A DNA stretch of 64,000 nucleotides from Gammaproteobacteria bacterium LSUCC0112 (GTDB lineage: Bacteria; Pseudomonadota; Gammaproteobacteria; Pseudomonadales; Pseudohongiellaceae): positions 448,174 through 512,173 of the forward strand of contig SPIB01000002.1 in assembly GCA_004535785.1 (NCBI GenBank). Direction: 5' to 3'. This document shows, piece after piece, positions 36,176 through 45,265 of the stretch. Position 1 is the first letter of the stretch. Each line of letters begins with the position of its first letter. The notes beneath the pieces were generated by a model that did not search any database, was not told where the DNA came from, and saw only the letters and a list, made by a program, of their open reading frames with translations. The position numbers were made by a program, and so were the translations under genes.

Positions 36176-38500
36176 TCAACGGCCCTGGTCTGGCTGGGAA
36201 TAGTCGCAGACACCTTCAGGAAACACGGATCTGAGTTGTGCGATCTGTTGTGAATCCGGCACCCAATTCCCGTACGTGCCATCGCCAAGCGCGGTATCAA
36301 GGGGTTTAAGTGCACATTTGAACACACTGCCTTCTATCGGTCCGCCGGCGACTATTCTTGACGTCGCATAAAGCGGGAATGCCTGTGTACAGGTCCCGGG
36401 AGAATTATCATCCAGAACGCCATTCCACACGTCATTACCTTGGGCGATGAGACTGCCATCGGTTGCAAAACAGGCGTCCACTGCTGTTGCTGGGCGGTTG
36501 CCTGCCACGCCGAGGTCGGGATTTGTTTTGATATTCATGACCCAGTCATGCAAAACATCGAGTGCTTGCATGGTCTGATCATAAGAGCGGGCTGGCCTGG
36601 CATCGGTAAACCAGATCAATTGATTGTCTGCATTCCCCATGCGATTGCTGATACGTTGTCGCGCAGAGAAGGATTGATGCGAATTATGCATGTCCAACTC
36701 GTCTTCCAGATAGTGACGCCAATCCACGATGGGAATATTGAGCTGGCCATCAAACACCATCCCGGATTCGTACAGTGCACGAATTGCCTGGAGATCTCCC
36801 TGAGTTCTGGGAGCCGGCGACGTGCCGTCGGACAGGTTCATGTTACGACGACTCCATGGATCAAAATTGTCTGCTGTCGGCTCACCCAGAAATGGAAACC
36901 CCTCCTGCACCATCTCCGAAGGGTGTTTCCAGCCGCCGATTTTGGTATTGAGATCCAGAAACTCATCAGGAGTAATCGCGCCTTCCGTCAGCGCTTTTAA
37001 TCCGTATTGCACACCTACGTTGTCCCACGGTACGCGGGCAGCACCGTTGGCATCCAGCCCATAGATGTTTTTCAGGTCGTCATAGTGAGTCCATTGCACC
37101 GTGTCCATAATGCCAGGCGGGTGCATTTTGTCTTGCTCACGCACCTGACCATAATGCGGGTTCATGCTCAACGGCGTTAGTCCGCGCCATGCCGGAATGC
37201 ACTCATTGGCCCCCGGGGCACTTGCATAACCCAGTTGCCGCTTTATGTCTGCCAAGGGATCAGGTACCGCATCGGTGGAGTTAAAACCAATTAACAGGCT
37301 GCGATTTCTGGTGACTTGCCATTTGGGATTATTGCGATCCGTGACATCCATGTAGTGCTCCAACAACTCACAATCGCCCACATGAATTGTCTGAGTGACC
37401 ATATCCGGATAAGAATATTGCGGTACACCTGCATCAATCAGCCCGGGATGATTCTGTTGGTACACATACTGCTGAATCGCGCCGCCTGACCCCCCAATGG
37501 CGACAGTGTAGAGAGGTTCACCAAACCGTTTGATGAAGTGTTCCTTTACCATTAACGCCGTCTCACCTCCAACTTGCAGGTTATAGTGTTCACCGGTTCT
37601 GTTCCCGGATGAGTAGGCGACGGCATAACCTTGTGCCAGTGCCTCCTGCAAGCGCGCTCTGCCGGCATTGAGACGGCCTTGAAAGTGCCCTACCCCAACA
37701 CCGCCTTCAAAGTGATACAGCAGTCGACCGTTCCAGTTGACCGTACCAGGATCCAGCGGATTTTGTGAACGATCAGATGCGTCTGCCAACACTGCATAAC
37801 TGTACAGGAATCGATTTATCGTGCCGCGTTCCCAGCGGATTACAAAATCAACAACACGACCGTCGCTCAATGTTGTTGTTGTCATATCAGCCGGACGCGT
37901 CCCGTCCTCTGGCATCGCCACGTACTGCCCATCCGTGTTCAGGTATTGATACTCAATCATCGGTTCGATTGAGCAATCTTTGCTGTAACCGATGACATTG
38001 TCTGATGCATCTAAAACAGGAAAACCCCATTCCTCCTGATGATCAACAAGGGGTTGAACGCCCCACTCCAGTACACTGCTGCAGACAAACGGATATTGCT
38101 GAGGCCCTGAAAATATAGGGCCGGTAATCGGGTGAGATTGAATTGCCACGCTGGCTAATTGCTCACCATCGTCCGCCAGCACCTCAATGGTATGCTGCCC
38201 CAATGGAATGCCCCCAACCAGCCAGTGCGACTGATCTCCGGTAGCATTGGTTCTTAACACTTCCAGAAGTTGACCATTTGCCCGAAATTGTACTGAAGAG
38301 GGCATAATCCCCGATTCGCCCGCTTGCAGAGCAATCAAGGCTGTCCCGCCAGTAATGTGCTCAGCCCTGCTCGACAGGATCGACAGCGATAATCCGGAAT
38401 CATTCACCTCAGTGACCGACGTGGTGCTTGTTGCACCGGGATCAGAGCAGGCAAGCATGGCACTGACAAAAATCGCGAGCGGCAGCAGTCGAAGGTGCAT
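36176..38500 (-). CDS. DUF6351 family lipoprotein, probable alpha/beta-hydrolase-like
   Basis: A 774-residue exported protein. The N-terminus MHLRLLPLAIFVSAMLACSD carries a lipobox (MLAC, Cys18). An Ig/beta-sandwich-like part (about 30-130, GGTALIALQAGESGIMPSSVQFRANGQLLE) precedes a large catalytic-looking region with YHFEGGVGVG and the nucleophile-elbow-like GGSGGAIQQYVYQQNHPGLIDAGVPQYSYPD (about residues 345-375). This combination agrees with DUF6351, a family of large secreted proteins related to tannase/feruloyl-esterase-like hydrolases; a late WFTDARP and DACFATDGSLIA continue the domain. Substrate unknown. AGAGGT precedes the ATG. Confidence 0.75.
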   Translation of the reverse strand: MHLRLLPLAIFVSAMLACSDPGATSTTSVTEVNDSGLSLSILSSRAEHITGGTALIALQAGESGIMPSSVQFRANGQLLEVLRTNATGDQSHWLVGGIPLGQHTIEVLADDGEQLASVAIQSHPITGPIFSGPQQYPFVCSSVLEWGVQPLVDHQEEWGFPVLDASDNVIGYSKDCSIEPMIEYQYLNTDGQYVAMPEDGTRPADMTTTTLSDGRVVDFVIRWERGTINRFLYSYAVLADASDRSQNPLDPGTVNWNGRLLYHFEGGVGVGHFQGRLNAGRARLQEALAQGYAVAYSSGNRTGEHYNLQVGGETALMVKEHFIKRFGEPLYTVAIGGSGGAIQQYVYQQNHPGLIDAGVPQYSYPDMVTQTIHVGDCELLEHYMDVTDRNNPKWQVTRNRSLLIGFNSTDAVPDPLADIKRQLGYASAPGANECIPAWRGLTPLSMNPHYGQVREQDKMHPPGIMDTVQWTHYDDLKNIYGLDANGAARVPWDNVGVQYGLKALTEGAITPDEFLDLNTKIGGWKHPSEMVQEGFPFLGEPTADNFDPWSRRNMNLSDGTSPAPRTQGDLQAIRALYESGMVFDGQLNIPIVDWRHYLEDELDMHNSHQSFSARQRISNRMGNADNQLIWFTDARPARSYDQTMQALDVLHDWVMNIKTNPDLGVAGNRPATAVDACFATDGSLIAQGNDVWNGVLDDNSPGTCTQAFPLYATSRIVAGGPIEGSVFKCALKPLDTALGDGTYGNWVPDSQQIAQLRSVFPEGVCDYSQPDQGR

Positions 38501-38877
38501 GTGAGATACCTCTTGTTACTTTATTGTTGTTGTAGGGCGAACATCGAATAACCCGAACGGTAACATGAATTTATTCAGCTTTGCACCGGCTTAATAAAAC
38601 TCCCAAATCATATAAGTGACAACATGTTGGCCTTGCTGATTGGTAACACACTGTCCTGTTATGAGGCATTGTTGTGCGCGATGCTTTAAAAGCGGGCACA
38701 AATGGTGGCTTCTGGACGGTTTGTCGCCCGCAATATCAAGCTATCACCTTGTTATTTATGATTATATTGCCAATGGCACAATGATTGCTTGGTACAGAAT
38801 GTCGTCAGATACAGACGACTTGATTTCCCAGGACGGGATGACACAAACACAATCATCAAACAGTTTGAGGTGAATAT
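38501..38877 (+). other. 377-base intergenic region with a sigma-54 promoter and no gene
   Basis: No convincing gene lies between the divergent DUF6351 and TonB-C genes; the longest plus-strand ORF (38640-38873) lacks a start signal and family sequence. The region is relatively AT-rich. It holds the -24/-12 promoter at 38774-38789, leaving about 250 bases upstream for enhancer sites. Confidence 0.6.
38774..38789 (+). promoter_or_regulatory. Sigma-54 (-24/-12) promoter of the TonB-C protein gene
   Basis: TGGCAC-AATGA-TTGCT: GG at 38775-38776 and GC at 38787-38788 separated by exactly ten bases, matching TGGCAC-N5-TTGCw at every defined position. It lies about 90 bases before the ATG at 38878, giving a leader of roughly 78 bases. 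Confidence 0.72.
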
Positions 38878-39252
38878 ATGAAAGCATCAACATTGAAAGT
38901 AGTTGCACTTGCCAGCATCGTCGGTGGTTCACTGATTTCAACGGGCGCCGCAGCCGATACCACTGACCTGTACAAAAGCAGCAAAGAGTTACGCGCTGTT
39001 GAAACATCAATTCCTGAATATCCACGTCGTGCGGAATTGTCAGGCGTTGAAGGTTACACCGTTGTTGAGTTTACTGTGATGCCTGATGGCACCGTTTCTG
39101 AGCCAGCTATTGCCGAGTCAAGCTATCGCGCATTCAGCCGTGCAGCACTCGCAGCAATTGGTGATTGGAAATTTGAACCAGTTATCGCAGCCGCAGGCGA
39201 AGCTGTTCCTGTTCGCACCAGCATGAAGTTCAGTTTTGTTGGACTTGAATAA
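38878..39252 (+). CDS. Periplasmic TonB C-terminal-domain protein
   Basis: A 124-residue exported protein made of a signal peptide (about 1-26, ISTGAAAD) and a lone TonB C-terminal domain (about residues 45-122; YPRRAELSGVEGYTVVEFTVMPDGTVSEPAIAESS, FSRAALAAIGDWKFEP). The motifs YPrrAe..g.eG.v.v.F.v..dG.v and aAl.a...WkFeP are those of TonB_C. There is no proline-rich linker and no membrane anchor, so it cannot transduce energy like classical TonB; a stand-alone secreted TonB_C role is unknown. TGAGGTG precedes the ATG. Expression from a sigma-54 promoter is predicted. Confidence 0.85.
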   Translation: MKASTLKVVALASIVGGSLISTGAAADTTDLYKSSKELRAVETSIPEYPRRAELSGVEGYTVVEFTVMPDGTVSEPAIAESSYRAFSRAALAAIGDWKFEPVIAAAGEAVPVRTSMKFSFVGLE

Positions 39253-39424
39253 TTTTTTTTGATCAGAAATGCTCTGTAGCTGTTTTGACCAAAAGGTCAG
39301 CACCCGTATTCAGCGATAGATTAAAAGTACTCGAAAATGTGCAAAAAAGCGCACTGCTCGAATAAATAAAAACAAGCATTAACGGGATTTAAAATGACAA
39401 TAAACAAAATGTTGGCAATAAAAT

Positions 39425-39460
39425 AGGCCGGTAATCATCAGATGATTCCGGCCTGTTTTT
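39425..39460. terminator. Bidirectional hairpin terminator between TonB-C gene and tRNA-Ser
   Basis: AGGCCGG-TAATCATC / GATGATT-CCGGCCT forms a long stem followed on the plus strand by GTTTTTATTT; on the minus strand ATTTTATT follows. It would close the TonB-C transcript and the csrA/tRNA-Ser transcript. Confidence 0.8.
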
Positions 39461-39530
39461 ATTTCACACGTCTGCTTTGACAGATGCAGGTATAACTCTT
39501 TAATCACTTCAAAGAATCAACCCGTTAAAA

Positions 39531-39621
39531 TGGCGGAGAGAGAGGGATTCGAACCCTCGATAGGGGATTAACCTATACGCCCTTAGCAGGGGCGCGCCTT
39601 CAGCCACTCGGCCATCTCTCC
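39531..39621 (-). tRNA. tRNA-Ser (anticodon GCT)
   Basis: A 91-nt class II tRNA with encoded CCA. On the minus strand the acceptor GGAGAGA pairs with TCTCTCC, discriminator G; the D arm holds TGGCCGAGTGGCTGAAGG; the anticodon arm CGCGCCCCTGCTAAGGGCG contains GCT; a long variable arm (TATAGGTTAATCCCCTATC) precedes the T arm with GGGTTCGAATCCC. It lies 71 bases downstream of csrA, the order found in pseudomonads. Confidence 0.97.
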
Positions 39622-39692
39622 AAAATCGGGCGCAATCATAGCACAACTTCTAAAGAATGGCAGAGCTGATATCTACAATTTCACACATTACC

Positions 39693-39884
39693 TTAATTGT
39701 CGTCTCCTTCAGGGCCACCGCGCTCCTTCTGGATACGTTGATAAATTTCTTCACGATGCACAGCAACATCTTTCGGAGCATTCACTCCAATTCGAACCTG
39801 ATTTCCTTTCACACCAAGTACTGTTACCGTTACATCATCGCCCACCATCAGTGTTTCACCAATTCGGCGCGTTAAAATTAACAT
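39693..39884 (-). CDS. csrA: Carbon storage regulator CsrA (RsmA)
   Basis: A 63-residue RNA-binding regulator that controls translation and stability of mRNAs carrying ANGGA sites. The sequence [49 protein letters not shown] is canonical, including the conserved R44-equivalent in VHREEI. AAAGGAG is seven bases before the ATG; the SD itself is an ANGGA motif, which would allow autoregulation. An extra 12 codons upstream are rejected. Context lysC-csrA-tRNA-Ser is conserved. A possible RNA antagonist is at 62700-62835. Confidence 0.97.
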   Translation of the reverse strand: MLILTRRIGETLMVGDDVTVTVLGVKGNQVRIGVNAPKDVAVHREEIYQRIQKERGGPEGDDN

Positions 39885-40089
39885 GATGTCTCTCCTTTCC
39901 CATTCATGATGTCCATGCAACGATCTCTTCAGCTACCTGAAAAGTATTCACGGAGTTACGTTAGTTCTGCTGATATCCTTATTGACACTGCTTATATGAC
40001 AAGACCGGTCAATGCACTTTTTGCAGTCATTTGCCCAAAACAAACGTCCGCGCGACTTCTCGCTACTTTTCAGGTCACTGGCAACATCT

Positions 40090-41328
40090 TCACACCGATG
40101 TCGCCAACACCTCATCCCCTAACCCGAATGCGGCGTGCAACGATCGCACGGCCAGCTCCAGATATTTTTCATCAATAACGACGGATATTTTGATTTCCGA
40201 CGTTGTAATTATTTGTATATTTATGGCCTCGTCTGCCAATGTTTTAAACATTAAACTTGCGATGCCGGCATGAGAACGCATACCTACGCCAACCAGCGAC
40301 ACTTTGACAATTTTTTTGTCAACACTCACGCCTGTCGCGCCTATCGTTTGTGCGACCGCTTCTACGATCTCACGGGCCTGCTCAAGATCCTGGCGTTTCA
40401 CAGTGAAGGTAATGTCGGTACTGTTATTGGCCGCAGCATTCTGCACAATTACATCTACATCGATGCCAGCGTCGCCTACAGCACCCAGTACTTTGTAGGC
40501 TACGCCCGGGATATCAGGCACTCCGGCGACTGTGACCTTCGCCTCATCGCGCGTAAACGCTATTCCCGCTATGACAGGCGCTTCCATTTCTCTGTTTTCC
40601 TCGAGACTTATCAACGTCCCCGGATCGTCATCAAAACTCGACAAGACCCGCAATGGCACTTTGTATTTACCGGCGAACTCCACTGATCTGATCTGTAGTA
40701 CTTTAGCTCCCAGACTTGCCAGCTCGAGCATTTCTTCAAACGTTATCGTCCGTAATAATCTTGCGTCCTCTACAACACGGGGGTCTGTTGTATATACGCC
40801 TTTTACATCAGTATAGATCTGACATTCATCGGCTTTCAGTGCTGCAGCGAGCGCAACTGCAGAGGTATCAGAACCACCTCTGCCCAACGTCGTTATGTTG
40901 CCGTTTTCATCAACACCCTGAAAACCTGCTACCACCACCACTGAACCTTTTGCCAGTTCAGCTCTGATCCGCTTGTCATCAATTTGGCGGATACGCGCCC
41001 GTGTATACGCGGCATCGGTCAAAATCTGCACTTGCGACCCGGTAAATGACTTTGCAGCACAACCTCGTTTGTGCAGCGCCATGGTCAACAACGCCATCGT
41101 TACCTGTTCACCGGTTGACACCAATACGTCAAGCTCTCGGGGCGTAGGCTGAGGTTGAATCCGCTCAGCCAAGGCTATCAAGCGATTTGTTTCCCCACTC
41201 ATTGCTGACACCACTACCACAATGTCGTTGCCATCATTGCGTGAGGTAATGATGCGCTCAGCGACTGCTTCGATACGCTCCACAGAGCCCACCGAAGTTC
41301 CACCAAACTTCAGAACAAAAAGCGCCAT
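40090..41328 (-). CDS. lysC: Aspartate kinase
   Basis: A 412-residue aspartokinase, first step toward lysine, threonine and methionine. The kinase part begins ALFVLKFGGTSVGSVERIEAVA and includes GRGGSDTSAVALAAAL; two ACT domains follow from about residue 265 (VTVAGVPDIPGVAYKVLGAVGDAGIDVDVIVQN and VSLVGVGMRSHAGIASLMFKTLADEAINIQIITTSEIKISVVI). The ATG at 41328 is used. An internal ATG at 40587, preceded by GAGG 11 bases upstream, matches the beta-subunit start of alpha2beta2 aspartokinases. Downstream of alaS, upstream of csrA. Confidence 0.96.
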   Translation of the reverse strand: MALFVLKFGGTSVGSVERIEAVAERIITSRNDGNDIVVVVSAMSGETNRLIALAERIQPQPTPRELDVLVSTGEQVTMALLTMALHKRGCAAKSFTGSQVQILTDAAYTRARIRQIDDKRIRAELAKGSVVVVAGFQGVDENGNITTLGRGGSDTSAVALAAALKADECQIYTDVKGVYTTDPRVVEDARLLRTITFEEMLELASLGAKVLQIRSVEFAGKYKVPLRVLSSFDDDPGTLISLEENREMEAPVIAGIAFTRDEAKVTVAGVPDIPGVAYKVLGAVGDAGIDVDVIVQNAAANNSTDITFTVKRQDLEQAREIVEAVAQTIGATGVSVDKKIVKVSLVGVGMRSHAGIASLMFKTLADEAINIQIITTSEIKISVVIDEKYLELAVRSLHAAFGLGDEVLATSV

Positions 41329-41393
41329 AAAAGTCAATTACCCGAGTGGGTGCTGATTAAACATAAACCATCGAACTAATGCAACTCAAAAGG

Positions 41394-44003
41394 TCAAGAG
41401 AACTGCTTCACAAAATCAACAACCGAGTTCAATGCAGCTTCCAGACCGTCCGGCTGCGTACCGCCAGCCATGGCCATATCCGGACGCCCGCCCCCTTTAC
41501 CGCCAACTTGCAGGGCGACATGATTAACGATGTCCCCAGCTTTCAATCGAGCCGTCAAATCTTGTGTGACGCCGGCAACCAGAGAAACCTTGCCCTCCTC
41601 GACTACTGCCAGAACCACTACGGCACTACCCAGCTTGTTCTTGAGCTGATCAACGGTCTCTCGCAATGCTTTGCTGCTGAAACCGTCCACTTTTTTGGCA
41701 AGCAATTTATAGCCATTTATCTCAACTGCCTCAGCAGCAAGGTCACCACCCTGCGCACTCGCCAGCTTGGATTTGATCTGATCCAGCGATTTCTCGAGTG
41801 TTTTTTGCTGAGCAATCAATTGTTGAACACGGTCCAGCAATCCGTCTTCACCTGTTTTTAGCAACTCACAGACAGACCGCAGCACACGCTCTTCACGTGC
41901 CACATGGGCGAGCGCACCAGACCCTGTGACGGCTTCTATGCGGCGCACGCCTGCCGCAATACCCGTCTCGTTTACCAGTTTAAAAAGCCCGATGTCTCCC
42001 GTGCGCTCCACATGTGTTCCACCGCACAATTCGGTGGAGAATTCACCCATGGAGACAACCCGCACCTGGTCGCCATACTTTTCACCAAACAAGGCCATGG
42101 CACCACTTGCCATAGCTTGGTCGATGGACATGACTTTTTTTGTTACTTCAAGATTTAACAGAATCTGCCCGTTAACCATCTCTTCGATCAGTTGCATCTC
42201 AGCCGCAGTCAACGCTGACGAATGCGAGAAATCAAACCGGAGTCGGTCCGCCGTTACCAACGATCCTTTTTGGGAGACATGATCACCCAGCGCAGTACGC
42301 AATGCGGCATGCAGCAGATGCGTTGCTGAGTGGTTCAACATGGTTGAACGTCGGGTAGACTCGTCCACCTGCGCATACAAGCTCTCGCCAACACTGAGAG
42401 ACCCTTGCACGAGTTTACCCTTGTGCAACACATACTCGCCCTGTTTTTGTGTATCACTAACGTAAAATTTTGTAACGACGGCGCCGCCATGTCTGATTTC
42501 AAGGACCCCTTTATCACCAGCCTGGCCACCTGACTCACCGTAAAATGGGCTGCGATCGAGCAGTATGATCGCTTCGGATGCCCCAATCAGCGATTCAACG
42601 GACTGTGCATTCTGATAAATCGCCAGTACCCTGCTTTCGTGATGAAGATGGTCATAACCCACAAATTCGGTTGCAACAGTGGCGTCTATCTGCAGTTTTT
42701 CAATTGCATTAAATTGGCTGGCAGCCCGGGCTTGCTGACGTTGTACTTCCATGGATTTCTCAAAGCCGTCCATATCCAGCGTCAAGTCGTGCTCACGTGC
42801 CACATCAGCGGTCAAATCAACAGGGAATCCATAAGTGTCGTAAAGCTTGAATACTGTTTCGCCAGGGATGACGTCGCCAGCAAGGTTGGCGATTGCCAAT
42901 TCGAGGATCTGCATGCCATTTTCCAGTGTGCGGGCAAATTGCTGCTCTTCTTCGCGCAGCACTTTTTCGACGCGGGTTTGTTCTTTGGCCAGTGCTGGGT
43001 AAGCTGCACCCATCTCCCTGACCAGTGCCGCTACCAAGCGATAAAAAAACAAATCCTTTACGCCAAGTTGGTACCCATGGCGCACAGCACGTCGGATGAT
43101 TCGTCGCAACACATAACCACGACCCTCGTTCGAAGGCGTTACACCATCGAGTATCAGGAAGGAACATGAGCGTATGTGGTCTGCAATAACCCGCAAAGAC
43201 GTGTTTGAAGTATCCTGAACACCTGTAATCACTGCAGCAGCATTCAGCAGGTTCTGGAACAGATCGATTTCATAGTTGCTGTGCACGTGCTGGAGTACGG
43301 CTGCGAGTCTTTCTAGCCCCATCCCGGTATCAACTGAGGGTTTGGGCAGAGGCACCAGAGTGCCATCAACCTGGCGGTCAAACTGCATAAATACCAGATT
43401 CCAGATTTCGATATAGCGATCACCATCCTCATCCGGGCTGCCCGGTGGGCCGCCTGCAACATCTTCGCCATGATCAAAAAATATCTCAGTGCACGGTCCG
43501 CACGGTCCAGTGTCGCCCATCGCCCAGAAATTCGACTTTTCACCCAGACGAGTCACGCGATCTGCAGCAACACCAATCTCATTAACCCAGATCTCTGCCG
43601 CCTCATCATCATCTCGGAAAACAGTGACCCACAACTTGTCTTTGGGAAGACCCAGCTCTACCGTTAGGAACTCCCACGCGAAATGGATAGCATCACGTTT
43701 AAAATAGTCACCAAAACTGAAGTTACCCAACATTTCAAAAAATGTATGGTGCCGTGCGGTATAGCCAACATTTTCCAGATCGTTGTGCTTGCCACCTGCG
43801 CGTACGCAACGTTGTGAGCTGGTGGCGCGTTTGTACGAGCGTTGCTCCGCTCCCAGGAAGAGATCTTTGAATTGAACCATGCCCGCGTTGGTAAACAACA
43901 AGGTCGGATCGTTCGAGGGAACCAGCGAGCTGCTGGCGACCACTTCGTGGCCTTTGGAATTGAAGTAGTCCAGAAACTTCTGGCGGATCTCATTGCTCTT
44001 CAT
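41394..44003 (-). CDS. alaS: Alanine-tRNA ligase
   Basis: An 869-residue class II synthetase. Catalytic motifs: [19 protein letters not shown] and [17 protein letters not shown]; the editing domain shows [12 protein letters not shown] and the Cys/His site [18 protein letters not shown]; the C-terminal C-Ala domain ends [16 protein letters not shown]. The ATG at 44003 is chosen over that at 44015 because GGAAAA precedes it and homologues begin MKS.EIR. lysC follows after 65 bases. Confidence 0.97.
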   Translation of the reverse strand: MKSNEIRQKFLDYFNSKGHEVVASSSLVPSNDPTLLFTNAGMVQFKDLFLGAEQRSYKRATSSQRCVRAGGKHNDLENVGYTARHHTFFEMLGNFSFGDYFKRDAIHFAWEFLTVELGLPKDKLWVTVFRDDDEAAEIWVNEIGVAADRVTRLGEKSNFWAMGDTGPCGPCTEIFFDHGEDVAGGPPGSPDEDGDRYIEIWNLVFMQFDRQVDGTLVPLPKPSVDTGMGLERLAAVLQHVHSNYEIDLFQNLLNAAAVITGVQDTSNTSLRVIADHIRSCSFLILDGVTPSNEGRGYVLRRIIRRAVRHGYQLGVKDLFFYRLVAALVREMGAAYPALAKEQTRVEKVLREEEQQFARTLENGMQILELAIANLAGDVIPGETVFKLYDTYGFPVDLTADVAREHDLTLDMDGFEKSMEVQRQQARAASQFNAIEKLQIDATVATEFVGYDHLHHESRVLAIYQNAQSVESLIGASEAIILLDRSPFYGESGGQAGDKGVLEIRHGGAVVTKFYVSDTQKQGEYVLHKGKLVQGSLSVGESLYAQVDESTRRSTMLNHSATHLLHAALRTALGDHVSQKGSLVTADRLRFDFSHSSALTAAEMQLIEEMVNGQILLNLEVTKKVMSIDQAMASGAMALFGEKYGDQVRVVSMGEFSTELCGGTHVERTGDIGLFKLVNETGIAAGVRRIEAVTGSGALAHVAREERVLRSVCELLKTGEDGLLDRVQQLIAQQKTLEKSLDQIKSKLASAQGGDLAAEAVEINGYKLLAKKVDGFSSKALRETVDQLKNKLGSAVVVLAVVEEGKVSLVAGVTQDLTARLKAGDIVNHVALQVGGKGGGRPDMAMAGGTQPDGLEAALNSVVDFVKQFS

Positions 44004-44143
44004 CTGGTTTTCCATTAAGTAACAGTATGATTCGGTTTAAAACGTTGGGTCTGATCGTCAAGGGCGCTGATTATACTCTCACGCCACTGTTATTGAAGAC
44101 TGCCCAAGTCCCGCGATTAAGAAATGTTTTGGTATTTGTGGAC

Positions 44144-45211
44144 TTACTCTTCAGGGATATCAATTTTCCCATTGCTGGACAGCAGAATAGCAACGGGTCG
44201 TGTTTTCGGAAAATGCGATAAAACTATGGTTGTGATAATCAGGAACGGCACGCACAGAAACATGCCGGCGATACCCCAGATCGTCCCCCACAATGCCAGA
44301 TTAAACAGAATCACCACAGGACTCAGGTTTAATGTCGTACCCATTAATCTGGGTTCTATAATATTGCCGATTGAGATCTGTAAGGCACCAATACATACCA
44401 GCACCATCAAAAAAAGCGAAAAACCATCTGTCGTTGATTGCGCCAAAGCTATGGTTGCCGGAAATATCGTTGCAATGATTGACCCCACTGTCGGGATAAA
44501 ATTAAGCAGGAAAATCAATGTGCCCCAAATTTCCGGGAAGTCCACACCCAACAGGCTCAGTATCAGGTAGCTCAACAATCCTGTTGCTGTACTGGTCAGA
44601 ATTTTAATGCTGATGTAGCGTTGAATATCCGAACGCACCTTGTCGATAATTTTTTGCACACGCCGTTCCTGGACAGGGTCATTCACCAACGCCGTGAGTT
44701 TGGATTTAAAATTACCTTGTTCCCACAATAAAAACAGGGTGTAGATAAAAATCAGAATTCCGTCGGCTGCAACTCCCGTGAATGTCAGCGCTATGGCGGT
44801 GATAAGACTGGAAATATCCAACCAGTCAGAGACATTCTGCCAAAGACCTTCTGCGGGCAAACTGTTGGATAACGGGAAGCGAGACCAATACACCTGGAGA
44901 TTGGCTTCATAAACGCGGGCTACCGTGCCCAAATCATTCAGGCTGCCGCTGATAAATTGCACAATCATGGACAACACGGCAAGCAAAACGAGAATGGCCA
45001 ACACCGTGCAAACCGTTCTGTACAGCGTGAATCGTCCGATTTTAATACTTTGAAACAGACTAGCCAGCACGTTGATGAGAAACCAGAAGACTATCGCGAT
45101 AACCAGCGGTTGAAAGATTTGCTGCCCTACTACCAACAAATAAATAGACAGGGCGCAGATACCCGCAATCGCCGCTAACTGCAACACTTTGGATTGAGGC
45201 TGTCCGACCAT
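44144..45211 (-). CDS. AI-2E family transporter (putative permease)
   Basis: A 355-residue polytopic membrane protein with about seven to eight helices: two at 10-55, one at 65-90, a soluble middle part (about 90-150), then helices near 150-170, 205-280 and 295-330. Family signatures are the LLVWEQ-like FLLWEQGNFKSKL, the IPTVGSIIATIFPATIALAQ segment and NIIEPRLMGTTLNLSPVVILFNLALWGTIWG. Named after TqsA/YdgG but most members have no proven substrate; some export sodium or other ions. AGGGAG lies nine bases before the ATG. No operon partner. Confidence 0.88.
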   Translation of the reverse strand: MVGQPQSKVLQLAAIAGICALSIYLLVVGQQIFQPLVIAIVFWFLINVLASLFQSIKIGRFTLYRTVCTVLAILVLLAVLSMIVQFISGSLNDLGTVARVYEANLQVYWSRFPLSNSLPAEGLWQNVSDWLDISSLITAIALTFTGVAADGILIFIYTLFLLWEQGNFKSKLTALVNDPVQERRVQKIIDKVRSDIQRYISIKILTSTATGLLSYLILSLLGVDFPEIWGTLIFLLNFIPTVGSIIATIFPATIALAQSTTDGFSLFLMVLVCIGALQISIGNIIEPRLMGTTLNLSPVVILFNLALWGTIWGIAGMFLCVPFLIITTIVLSHFPKTRPVAILLSSNGKIDIPEE

Positions 45212-45265
45212 TAACGGGAACTCCCTGCCCTTGGCTCACACATTGTTATGCCCCCGGATCAACTC

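Noticed and set aside
38640..38873. 77-codon ORF in the gap before the TonB-C gene
   Set aside because: No SD or motif, and the sigma-54 promoter lies inside it.
39885..40089. Strong promoter or additional gene between lysC and csrA
   Set aside because: Boxes such as TTGACC and TATAAG occur but with unsuitable spacing, and no ORF is convincing; only the csrA SD is well supported.
41329..41393. Lysine riboswitch before lysC
   Set aside because: Only 65 bases separate alaS and lysC and no long structured leader fits.
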